From Macrostomum hystrix (Eukaryota; Platyhelminthes; Macrostomidae), in the NCBI GenBank assembly GCA_950097015.1, contig CATNEN010000002.1, forward strand, positions 930,001 to 994,000: a stretch of 64,000 nucleotides of DNA, written 5' to 3'. The notes under the pieces were generated by a model, which saw only the letters and a list, made by a program, of their open reading frames with translations, searched no databases and was not told the DNA's origin. Positions within the stretch are counted from its first letter, which is position 1, and each line of letters opens with the position of its first letter. Made by a program: the position numbers and the translations under genes. Of the stretch, positions 11,701 through 21,548 are shown one piece after another.

Positions 11701-12624
11701 CGGTGAGCGAGTTTCATCCGATGGGTGAGGAGGAGAGAATCGTCTTCCTGCACATCGAAGGTCGAGAGGAGCGAACGTTCGTTGCCACTGAGGATGGTCG
11801 AGAGGACTCGTACAAGAACGAACAAGAAATCGACACAGTCGTGAGTGCCTTTTATGAGTATAGTTATTTGCTAATGATTCATTGTGCCGATTTGTTTTTA
11901 CGTGCTGCGGTCGAAATTTTTCGCCTACTTATTTCCACTACTTCAATCAATTTGGGTTTTCTGTTTCTGAATTCAGATTCGGGTCTACAGGGAGATTTTG
12001 CACCGACTGAGTGGCCCTGACAGGAATGATCCTCACCGATGCGTGGCGCTGATGTCGCAGTACCGGTTCCAGGTCGCTGCGATCAAACAACGCCTGCAGT
12101 CTGAGAGCCTGCCGATGCCCACGGTCAGCACGGTGATCGCCTGTCAGGGCAGCGAGTTCGCATATGTGCTGCTCAGCCTGGTCCGCTCCATGCCGAGCTA
12201 CGACATTGAGGAGAACCCGCTGCCCGGCTGGGAGCGGAAGTTCCTCGGCTTCATCACCGATGAGAACCAGACCAACGTGGCGCTGACGAGGGCTCAGCGG
12301 GGCCTAATTATCGTTGGTTAGTTGTTGGGTATCGAAAGAAAGCTGTACATGTACTCGAATTTCATGTAGTTGATGTCAACAGTTTACGAAGCCAACTTGA
12401 TGTTCATTTATTAGTCCAATGAACATGCCATTCTCAAGGTTTAATTTTTGCCCCCCCTCACTTTTTCCTGATTAACAGGCAACAAAAAGCTTCTGTGCCG
12501 CGATCCAAACTGGTCCCACTTGCTGCATGATCTTCAGGAGCGCGGTTGCATCCCAATGCATGCCAAGGACTTTCCTAACCACACAGGATTCAGGCGGGCG
12601 CTCACTAGGTCTGGTCGGCTATAA
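5711..12624 (+). CDS. RNB exoribonuclease-SF1 helicase fusion, paralogue B (HELZ2-like)
   Basis: Six exons: 5711-9437, 9593-9766, 10137-11305, 11394-11840, 11977-12316 and 12479-12624. All have GT-AG borders and compatible phases (1,1,0,0,1), giving 2000 aa. In order: two tandem KYKIC modules (about 40-125 and 125-200); a cold-shock-like segment ending MRPICKSVPKIS; the RNB domain (about 400-745) with TIDNPETKDMDDAIS and MRRYADL, the full catalytic set of RNase II; a linker of about 500 residues; then a UPF1-like helicase. Helicase motifs are GPPGTGKTT (about 1298, split by intron 2), an acidic insertion, DEAG (about 1598), GDHKQL (about 1649), QQYRM, CQGSEFAY and NVALTRAQRG. The protein predicts coupled RNA unwinding and 3'-5' degradation. 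Vertebrate HELZ2 shares the RNB plus C-terminal helicase layout; no N-terminal helicase or zinc fingers are seen here. The start is chosen because an acceptor-like AG lies 3 bases upstream. Confidence 0.88.
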
Positions 12625-12748
12625 AACAGTCACGAGCAGACAAATGACAAGTAAAATTGACTAGTTTAGCAGCTTGTGCTTTGTATTTGACGTTTCGTAT
12701 GGCGGTAATGTATTTAAATTGATAAATGCGTATTTTTCTGCACTTTAC

Positions 12749-13092
12749 GCGGAAGTTCCTCGGCTTCATCACCGATGAGAAACAGACCAACGTGGCGCTG
12801 ACGAGGGCTCAGTGGGGCCTCGTTATTATCGGTGAGGCCAGATATCGCTTTTTCATGATAAAAATGATAAAAATGCTTTTTACAAGGCAAAGCTTTTATG
12901 AGGAACAGGATCTATTATATTTTGGTCCCCTACGCAGGCAACAAGCTTCTGTTGCGACGCGATCCGATCTGGTCCTATCTGATGGACGATCTTAAGCAGC
13001 GCGGCTGCATTCCGAAACGCCCGGACGACTTTCCTAATCTGACGGTGGATATTCCTAATCAGCGCAAACTGACGAGGACTGGGAGGCTGTGA
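12749..13092 (+). other. Tandem duplicate of the 3' end of paralogue B (possible alternative last exon)
   Basis: Bases 12749-12831 repeat the end of exon 5 (FLGFITDE..NVALTRAQ), including a good donor ATCG|GTGAGG. After a 106-bp intron-like gap, 12938-13092 (acceptor TACGCAG) repeats the final exon and ends in TGA. This second terminal exon has the same phase. Splicing exon 5 (donor after 12316) to 12938 gives a 2003-residue protein with a different tail (begins GNKLLLRRDPIWSY, ends RKLTRTGRL). The duplicate's donor matches paralogue C (TTATTATCG|GTGAG) better than B's own. It could be an alternative 3' end or a dead remnant. Confidence 0.6.
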
Positions 13093-13620
13093 AACAGTTA
13101 TTGTTTCACACTAGAAATAATGATCACCCTTACTTCCAACACATTCCAGTTTTTCTTTTAAAAGGGCACTGGTGTGATTTCTGAAGCACAAAAGAGTTTT
13201 TTACTCCACCAAAAATTGAGGCCACTGCGGAGTTGCTTGGCTCTGGCCATTTTATTTAGCTCGTAACAGCTCGTTCGTGTAGTTTCGCATGTTATCTTTG
13301 ACCATAACTCCAACGACGTTCAGATTATTAGCTAGACTTACCTGACCGCCGTCTAAAATTTGATTTGTCATATTTAGCTGTCCGTACAACGGCCGAAATG
13401 TTTGTGTCGCATAATTTTACTAATCCAGGCAGGCAAGCGTGATTTTTAACATTATTTATTTTTTTTTCTATCAAGCCAAAAATTTCACAAAATTCTGTAA
13501 AGTTAAACTGAATGAGAAAAAAAGTTTACTCTTTTGGCTTGAATTTCACTTTTCATTTGTCTATTTAGTTTACCACAGTTCAAGATGTGTATTATTAGTG
13601 TCACACAATCAGAACAAACA
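13093..13620. other. Intergenic, nothing recognised
   Basis: AT-rich sequence downstream of paralogue B. No open frame with recognisable content and no clear AATAAA signal were found. Confidence 0.5.
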
Positions 13621-14084
13621 TCGAGTTTCTCCTCCTTCCTCCTTCCTCCTTCCTTCCTCCTCCTTCCTCCTTCCTCCTCCTGCCTCCTTTCTTCCTCCTT
13701 CCTCCTCCTTCCTTTCTCCTCCTTCCTCCTTCCTCCTCCTTCCTCCTCCTTCCTTCTCCTTCCTACTCCTACCTCCTTCCTCCTTCCTTTCTCCTCCTTC
13801 CTCCTTCCTTCTCCTTCCTCCTTCCTCCTCCCTTCCTTCCTCCTTCATCCTCCTTCCTCCTTCTTCCTCCTTCCTCCTCCCTTCCTTCCTCCTTCCTCCT
13901 CCTTCCTCCTTCCTCATCCTTCCTCCTTCCTCCTTCTTTCTCCTTCCTCCTCCCTTCCTTCCTCCTTTCTCCTCCCTTCCTTCCTCCTTCCTCCTCCCTT
14001 CCTCCTCCCTTCCTTCCTCCTTCCTCCTCCCTTCCTTCCTCCTTCCTCCTCCCTTCCTTCCACCTCCTCCCTTCCTCCTCCCTC
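13621..14084 (+). repeat. CCTCCTTCC-type polypyrimidine microsatellite
   Basis: Irregular tract of CCTCCTT/CCTTCC units with virtually no purines on the plus strand. It truncates the 3' end of the mariner element beside it. Serine/leucine/proline-rich open frames through it are artefacts of the repeat. Confidence 0.95.
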
Positions 14085-14999
14085 AGAGAGATGGGCCATC
14101 TCTCTGTAACAGAAACCTGCTGTCACATTGGGGAACAACAAGTAGTCACTGGGGGCCAGGTCAGGAGAATAGGCAGGGTGAGGCAGCAACTCGAAGCCTA
14201 GTCTCCTGATGACATCCATAGTTGCATTGCAGGTATGCGGCCTGGCGTTGTCCTGCTGCAGCACAATGCCCCTGGTGATCCTTCCCCGGCCCTCACTCTT
14301 GATCTTCTCATGCAGCCGTTCCAATATTTCACAGTAGCACTGGGCATTGATGGTTCTGCCTTCAGGTAGCTACTCGATCAGCAAGATGCCTTCTCTGTCC
14401 CAGAACACGGTGGCCATGCGCTTACCTGCTGACTGCACCGGCTTGGCCTTGACCGGTGGGGGTTCGTGAGTAGCCTTCCAGACGCTGCTCTGCTGTTTCG
14501 TTTCCGGTTCGTAGAAGTGAAACCACGTTTCATCACCAGTCACCAGGCGGCCAAGAAAGTCGGGCTCGTTTTGATATGCGTTGAGCACGTGGCGGCACAT
14601 ATGGACCCTCTCTTGCAGTTGGACAGGAGTCAGCAGTTTAGGGACCCATCGTGCAACAAATCGTGTCATATGCAGATGGTCGGAGATGATGCGATGAATG
14701 CTCTTCATTGGCATCTCCAACAAGTCCTCTAACTGCCTCAGGGTTGCTCCACGATCATCATCCAGGGCATGCTGCACACGCTGGATGTTGTCACGACCGC
14801 GGTGCACCTGGGCGCACCTGGGTGCATCATCAACTGTCTCCCAGCCGTCCTCAAAGCGCTGCACCCACTTTGACACAGTTTGTTTCTAATGTGCATCCTC
14901 GCCAAAGATTTGCAGCAGCTCGCTGTAAACATCAGCCTGCTTCTTCTGCTGCTTCCACCACACCAAATGACTGCGCTTGGCAGCTTCACTTTTCTCCAT
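14085..14999 (-). pseudogene. Mariner-family transposase, inactivated and 3'-truncated
   Basis: Reading from the ATG at 14999, the frame gives a mariner-like N terminus (MEKSEAAKRSHLVWW). An in-frame TAG follows GEDAH (near 14888), then VSKWVQRFEDG. The catalytic core is recognisable: VTGDETWFHFYEPETKQQS (first Asp), QQDNARPHT (second Asp) and [12 protein letters not shown] (third Asp, DD34D spacing). A second in-frame TAG lies after GILLIE (near 14372), where family members usually have a tyrosine codon. The last 40 or so residues are replaced by the CCTCCTT array. Two stops and the truncation make it non-functional. Terminal inverted repeats were not found. Confidence 0.88.
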
Positions 15000-15303
15000 A
15001 CTGGCTAACTAGAAGGCTGGTTTGAATGCCACTCGATTTCTGCCTTATCTCATTCCTCCAAAAACCTTCCAAAAACAAAAAGAAAAACAAATTGCAAGAA
15101 TGATACGCCATATTATCTTTTTTAAACATACCTATGCCAAATTAGCACATAAATTTATTGACATATTCATTGAATATCAAATTAAAGATCAAATGGCACA
15201 TTGTTTCTCTTTAAAACTTCAGACACATAAACAAAAAAGCCAATTGACCGAACCACTACTGCAAAGTCTCTGCTTCATCTACGATTGCTTCATCACTGCC
15301 GAC

Positions 15304-16870
15304 TCACTCCACATTCAGCACCACCAGTCGACTTTTCCAGACGTCAGCCACCACGAGCTGCTCGCGCGTGCCTCCCATCACCACCGCCAGACCACATGGA
15401 TATTTGAATCTGCCGACACCGCTGCCGCTCTCGCCCGGCACCCCCAGAGTCCACAGCAGCGACCCGTCGTCTGCAGCCACTGCTCGCACTGAGTCACCCA
15501 TCCACTCACTCACGAACAGGCGGCCTCTCCTGTCCACGGCCACACCCATCGGCCAAACAAACTCTTTGAGACCGCAACGCTCAGTCGGGTGCGAGGCGAC
15601 CACCTGCTGGGTGTCAATGCGCACTCTGTGCACCTGCTTGTGCTCACAGTCTGTCACGAGAATGCAGTTGTCGTGAATCGCCACTCTGCCCAGTCCAGCA
15701 TCAGGAAGCTCAGACAGCGTGATGACCGTCTCCATCTCGCCAGTCGCTTTGCTGAATGCAACAGTTTTGTTGCCACCAGACACAAACACGGAGGCTGCGT
15801 TGCCGCCGATTCCCTCAATGCCACGAAAGCCCTCGATTTGTGGTTCGACTCGACGCACCGTTCGACCGCTCAGGTCCGTCATTGTCACTGCGTCCTCTTG
15901 AGCAATGAACAGCAGCTGACGGTCACAGAGAAGACCCCAGATCCACTTCTTCCAGTCGATGTCGCAGCGGCACCGCAGCTTCTTCGAGCCGTCCACAGAC
16001 AACGCCTGAAGGTGGTCTTTGCTGTCTAGCGCTAAAAATGCGAAGATGCAGGGCTGAGGCAGAGCCTCACCGCCGTCACTCGCTGACTCGGCGGCCACCA
16101 CACGGCCCGAACGGTCACCAACGAATCCGCTGGTGTCGCTGCACACCGCCAGCCACTCAACCCAGCCATCCAGCTTCACTTCATGACTGAACACGATCGG
16201 ATCTAGCAATACCTGTCTCGCCATCGCCATCGCCTTCATTGCGTCGTCGATCTCCTCGGGTGTCGCCCTGACCTCAGCGTCTCTCCAGCCCTCACGAGTC
16301 CACACGTTCACACGAGCCAACGCTCTGCCGAACTTTTCCGACACCTGCCCCAGTCGCTCCAGCTGCTGCTCCGCTCCCAAGCTCTCCTCCAACGACTTCT
16401 GCAGCCGATCAAAGTCCGCCTTCAAGTCATCGAGCGACAACTCCATCGACATCGTCAGCTCGACAAGCTTCGACATGTCGCCTGCAGCCTCCGCCATCGC
16501 CGTCTCCTGCCTGTAGCTTCTCACATCGTCCATGTCCCGCTGCCACACACGCGCTGTCTCAATCCGAGCTATCATCGGACATGTCAGTCGATCTTCACTC
16601 GAATCTCGTGAATCCAATCTCCTCCACCACCTGCTGCACTGCCGCCTGCAGCTTCGGCTTGTGGGAAGGCACGCAGCTTCTCATCGACCTTCTCCTTCAG
16701 CTTGAGGGCATCCGCCACATCAACACTCAGGTGTTCCGAGCACAGGTAGTGCTCTGAGAACGGACCCCGGCCGACTGCAGCTTTTTGGCAGACGACGCAG
16801 ATTGGGATGGCTTCAGGAGGTCCTTCGGAACTCGAGCTGTCGCTGCATGGGGTCTCCACGCTGCATTTTC
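15304..16870 (-). pseudogene. B-box/coiled-coil/NHL protein, broken copy (unit 1)
   Basis: A close paralogue of the intact gene at 21549-23168. Two lesions are visible by comparison. An extra 4 bases near 16846-16849, just after the start, shift the frame and lead to a stop within about 20 codons. A 58-bp deletion near 16601-16610 removes the segment encoding EEQLRRAKQLYETMRRYL and shifts the frame again. Its ends share a short direct repeat (ATTCACGAG/ATTCGAG), as expected for slippage. The downstream coiled coil and six-bladed propeller remain open for 437 codons and are highly similar to copy 2, so the break is recent. A shorter product starting inside the frame cannot be excluded, but it would lack the B-box. 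Confidence 0.8.
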
Positions 16871-17299
16871 AGATTCGAGGTCTGGAAAGAGAGTCGGAAA
16901 GAGGCCGTGAGAGTTGAAGACTGCTGCTGGAATCTGCCAGAACTCTAATATTATCTCAGTGTCAAAAATGCTCAACTTCAATCCGCTACCTCAGAAAGCT
17001 GGGAAGCAGAAAAGTTGCAGAGCTGCCGTAAGCAGGCCGATGCTGAGGCTCAGGTGAGAATGAGTTTCAATCAGACAGCAGTCAAAAGCTGTGCTCAGGT
17101 TTTTGAGATGACTCTCTCGTAAGCTAGGTGTCTCAGTTAAACTCTAATCTGTTGCTAAGCAACAGTGAGAAGCCTGAGTCTGGTCGCTATTGGAGAACAG
17201 AATGAAATCATTGAGCTGCTATTGCTGGAGGGACAGGAGGAGAGGAGACGGGAAGGAGAAGGAGGAAAGAGTACCTGAAACTCAGTGGACATGTCAGTG

Positions 17300-17495
17300 C
17301 GTGTTAGGTGAAGCAGTGGGTGTCAGGGGAAGCAGTGGGTGTCAGGTGAATCAGTGGGTGTCAGGTGAAGCAGTGGGTGTCAGAGGAAGCAGTGGGTGTT
17401 AGGTGAAGCAGTGGGTGTTAGTTGAAGCCGTGGGTGGCAGGTGAATCAGTGGGTTTCAGGTGAAGCAGTGGGTGTCAGGTGAAGCAGTGGGCATC
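17300..17495 (+). repeat. 19-bp minisatellite (CAGTGGGTGTCAGGTGAAT)n, unit 1
   Basis: About 10 units lie between the divergent NHL and B-box pseudogenes. The same satellite is expanded at 23715-24140 in unit 2. Confidence 0.9.
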
Positions 17496-17685
17496 AGGAT
17501 ATTTACCTTATAGACTGGAGATTCACCATTTAGATGGGAGATTTACCTGTGAAACTGAATATTCACCTGTTAGATATGGCTCTAATTAAAAAATCGAATG
17601 CAGCAGAACCAGTGACACCTACTTGCTGAATTCCAGCTGCATCAAAATAAGCTCAGACTCAGGTTCAGAGACAAATCAGAAAACC

Positions 17686-18210
17686 AGTTCTTGTGCCGTC
17701 TGCGAAAAAGCCGCAGTCGGCCGGGATCCTACCTGTGCTCGGAACACCTGAGTGTTGATGTGGCGGATGCCATCAAGCTGAAGAACCATGTTGATGAGGA
17801 GCTGAGTGCCTACTCTCAAGCCGAAGCTGCAGGTGTGCCGGATGTCAGGCAGAATCTGCTTCAAAGAATGCTCAAGCGAAATGCCGTTGTGGATAAGGCC
17901 TTCAATAACATTCAGCAAAGCCTTCATTCGCACCGCTCTCTCCTGACAGACTTCATGAATGCTCGAGTTGAGACAGTCAATGCATGGCAGCGGGACCTCG
18001 AAGACATCGAAAGTTACAAAGAAGAGGTCGCGGAGGCTGGCTTTGTCCATGGACTTGTCGCTTCCGGAGCTAGAGGCGGACTTTGATCGGGCGCAGAAGT
18101 TGGTTGACAATTCGGAAGTCGAGCAGCAGCTGGAGCGACTGCGCCGACTCGAGAATCTCGTGGACAGTGTTGCGGCTGCTGAAGTCGGGACTGTGGCATC
18201 CAGAGACTGA
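17686..18210 (+). pseudogene. B-box/coiled-coil remnant, unit 1
   Basis: The fragment is related to the N-terminal half of the NHL genes: CAVCEKAAVGR, then in another frame YLCSEHLSVDVADAIKLK, then a coiled coil (VDEELSAYSQAEAAG...AWQRDLEDIESYKEEV). A frameshift inside the B-box after AVGRD separates its cysteines. A second shift after EEVAEAG moves into the frame reading LPELEADFDRAQKLV, which ends at TGA 18208-18210. There is no NHL propeller. Both frameshifts recur in unit 2, so the copy was already dead before the duplication. Confidence 0.75.
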
Positions 18211-18221
18211 TGCCATCAGGG

Positions 18222-18430
18222 TTCTTCTCCCCCTGATCCTTCAGGGTTCTACTCCCCCTGATCCTTCAGTGTTCTACTCCCCCTGATCCTTCAGAGTTCT
18301 ACTCCCCCTGATCCTTTAGTGTTCTACTCCCCCTGATCCTTCAGTGTTCTACTCCCACTGATCCTTGAGTGTTCTACTACCCCTTATCCAGCCCTTTCAA
18401 ACCCTGATCCCTCAATATTCTATTGCCCCC
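18222..18430 (+). repeat. 25-bp minisatellite (TACTCCCCCTGATCCTTCAG...), unit 1
   Basis: About seven units of a 25-mer containing CTCCCCCTGATCCTTCAGTG follow directly on the B-box pseudogene. A shorter version lies at 25063-25165. Confidence 0.9.
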
Positions 18431-19057
18431 TTGATGCATGTCTCATCCTAGAAATTGTGTGCAATTTGAAGTAAGACATGCCATTATTAGTTTGTTTACA
18501 AAACGTGATAAATTTGTAATAAATCAATCCCACTGGCCACCTGAGTCCTACTCAAGATTCTCAAGTGCAAAGACTCGGGCAAGAATCTGTCTTCCCGCGG
18601 ATCAGCTAAGAATGTTTCTCGCTGAAACAGCAGCTGCAAAATTTGGGGATAATTACGCTTCTGAAATTTCCTTCCAGCTGTCCGGATTGCCACCTGAATC
18701 TGTTGTGGTGGGGCCGATTTCATAAAATACAGCTAACGGCTTTTTAGCTGCGACTTGGACTACTTTTCCATGACTTGGTTTCATAAACGCATAGCTATCA
18801 AGCCACAGCTTGATGTCTATGGTAAAAGCCGTTGAGGCCGCAGGGCCATGATATATATATTCGATTTCATAAAACTAGTCGTGGTAGAAAAGCAGTGTCT
18901 ATTTAGCAGTAAATTTCCAGCCTGCCTCGAACACGGCTAGCGAATGAATTTTTTTCATTTACACGGTCTACTTAATGAGCAAGAAGGCAGACAAGCTCGA
19001 GTCTTCCTGGACAGGCGTTATTTCGCTGTTACAGCAGATTTTGTGCAGAGATTCAGA

Positions 19058-21268
19058 CTCCTTCCACCTCCTTCCTCCTTCCTCCTTCCTCCTTCCTCCT
19101 TCCTCCTTCCTCCTTCCTCCTTCCTCCTTCCTCCTTCCTCCTTCCTCCTTCCTCCTTCCTCCTTCCTCCTTCCTCCTTCCTCCTTCCTCCTTCCTCCTTC
19201 CTCCTTCCTCCTTCCTCCTTCCTCCTTCCTCCTTCCTCCTTCCTCCTTCCTCCTTCCTCCTTCCTCCTTCCTCCTTCCTCCTTCTTCCTCCCTTCCTCCT
19301 TCCTCCTTCCTCCTTCCTCCTCCGTCCTCCTTCCTCCTTCCTCCTTCCTCCTTCCTCCTTCCTCCTTCCTCCTTCCTCCTCCTTCCTTCCTCCTTTCTCC
19401 TTCCTCCTTCCTCCTCCCTCCTTCCTCCTGCCTCCTTCCTCCTTCCTCCTTCCTCCTCCTTCTTCCTTCCTTCCTCCTTCCTCTTCTTTCCTCCTTCCTT
19501 CCTCCTTCCTCCTTCCTCCTGCCTCCTTCCTTCCTTCCTTCCTCCTTCCTCCTTCCTCCTTCCTCCTTCCTCCTTCCTCCTCTTCCTCCTTCCTCCTTCT
19601 TCCTTCCTCCTCTTCCTCCTTCCTCCTTCCTCCTTCCTCCTTAATCCATTCTCCTTCTTCCTCCTTTCTCCTTCCTCCTTCCTCCTTCCTCCTTCCTCCT
19701 TCTTCCTCCCTTCCTCCTTCCTCCTTCCTCCTTCCTCCTCCGTCCTCCTTCCTCCTTCCTCCTTCCTCCTTCCTCCTTCCTCCTTCCTTCTTCCTCCTTC
19801 CTCCTTCCTCCCTCCTCCTTCCTCCTTCCTCCTCCTTCCTCCTTCCTCCTTCCTCCTTCCTCCTTCCTCCTTCCTCCTTCCTCCTTCCTCCTTCCTCCTT
19901 CCTCCTTCCTCCTTCCTCCTTCCTCCTCTTCCTCCTTCCTCCTCCTTCCTTCCTCCTTTCTCCTTCCCCCTTCCTCCTCCCTCCTTCCTCCTGCCTCCTT
20001 CCTCCTTCCTCCTTCCTCCTCCTTCTTCCTTCCTTCCTCCTTCCTCTTCTTTCCTCCTTCCTTCCTCCTTCCTCCTTCCTCCTGCCTCCTTCCTTCCTTC
20101 CTTCCTCCTTCCTCCTTCCTCCTTCCTCCTTCCTCCTTCCTCCTCTTCCTCCTTCCTCCTTCTTCCTTCCTCCTCTTCCTCCTTCCTCCTTCCTCCTTCC
20201 TCCTTAATCCATTCTCCTCCTTCCTCCTTTCTCCTTCCTCCTTCCTCCTTCCTCCTTCCTCCTTCTTCCTCCCTTCCTCCTTCCTCCTTCCTCCTTCCTC
20301 CTCCGTCCTCCTTCCTCCTTCCTCCTTCCTCCTTCCTCCTTCCTCCTTCCTCCTTCCTCCTTCCTCCTTCCTCCCTCCTCCTTCCTCCTTCCTCCTCCTT
20401 CCTCCTTCCTCCTTCCTCCTTCTTCCTTCCTCCTCTTCCTCCTTCCTCCTCCTTCCTTCCTCCTTTCTCCTTCCTCCTTCCTCCTCCCTCCTTCCTCCTG
20501 CCTCCTTCCTCCTTCCTCCTTCCTCCTCCTTCTTCCTTCCTTCCTCCTTCCTCTTCTTTCCTCCTTCCTTCCTCCTTCCTCCTTCCTCCTGCCTCCTTCC
20601 TTCCTTCCTTCCTCCTTCCTCCTTCCTCCTTCCTCCTTCCTCCTTCCTCCTCTTCCTCCTTCCTCCTTCTTCCTTCCTCCTCTTCCTCCTTCCTCCTTCC
20701 TCCTTCCTCCTTAATCCATTCTCCTTCTTCCTCCTTTCTCCTTCCTCCTTCCTCCTTCCTCCTTCCTCCTTCTTCCTCCCTTCCTCCTTCCTCCTTCCTC
20801 CTTCCTCCTCCGTCCTCCTTCCTCCTTCCTCCTTCCTCCTTCCTCCTTCCTCCTTCCTCCTTCCTCCTTCCTCCTTCCTCCCTCCTCCTTCCTCCTTCCT
20901 CCTCCTTCCTCCTTCCTCCTTCCTCCTCCTTCCTCCTTCCTTCCTCCTTCCTCTTCTTTCCTCCTTCCTTCCTCCTTCCTCCTTACTCCTGCCTCCTTCC
21001 TTCCTTCCTCCTTACTTCCTTCCTCCTTCCTCCTTCCTCCTCCTTCCTGCTCCTTCCACCTTCCTCCTTCTTCCTTCCTCCTTCCTCCTTCCTCCTTCCT
21101 CCTTCCTCCTTCCTCCTTGCTCCTTCCTCCTTCCTCCTTCCTCCTTCCTCCTTCCTCCTTCCTCCTTCCTCCTCCTTCCTCCTTCCTCCTTCCTCCTTCC
21201 TCCTTCCTCCTTCCTCCTTCCTCCTGCCTCCTTCCTCCTCCTTCCTCCTCCTTCCACCTTCCTCCCTC
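19058..21268 (+). repeat. 2.2-kb CCTCCTT polypyrimidine array with higher-order structure
   Basis: Nearly pure pyrimidine on the plus strand, built on CCTCCTT. Marker variants such as CCTTAATCCATTCTCCT recur near 19640, 20205 and 20710, and CTCCTCCGTCCTCC near 19320, 19740, 20300 and 20810, so blocks of roughly 0.5 kb have themselves duplicated. The 799-codon and shorter frames through it are artefacts. It separates the two segmental duplication units. Confidence 0.97.
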
Positions 21269-21548
21269 CTCCTCTTTTTTCCTTTCGCTTTACTCCTTCT
21301 TCCTCTTTTCTCCAAAAACATTCCAAAAAAGAAAAAACAATAACAATTAACAAAATGCAGCAATGATGCGCTATATTGTCATTCTTTATCATACCCATGC
21401 TTAATTACCATATACATTTATTGACATATTCAATAAAATAGGACAATTTGTTCCTCTCGTTAAAACTTCAAACGCATAAACAAAAGAGCCTTTTCACCGA
21501 ACAACTCCTGCAAAGTCTCTGCTTCATCTACGCTCACTGACTGACGAC

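Larger units (their letters stand above)
15035..18725. repeat. Segmental duplication unit 1 (NHL pseudogene + B-box pseudogene)
   Basis: This segment is closely similar to 21297-25430. It starts with an A-rich stretch (TTCCAAAAACAAAAAG) and a conserved AT-rich leader. It then contains the minus-strand NHL gene, a 19-bp minisatellite, the plus-strand B-box remnant, a 25-bp minisatellite and a shared tail. The order and orientation are the same in both units, so the whole block duplicated together. Confidence 0.85.

Noticed and set aside
18944-21343. 799-codon frame of SSFLLPP repeats and its purine-strand counterparts
   Set aside because: Direct translation of a polypyrimidine microsatellite, open in several frames.
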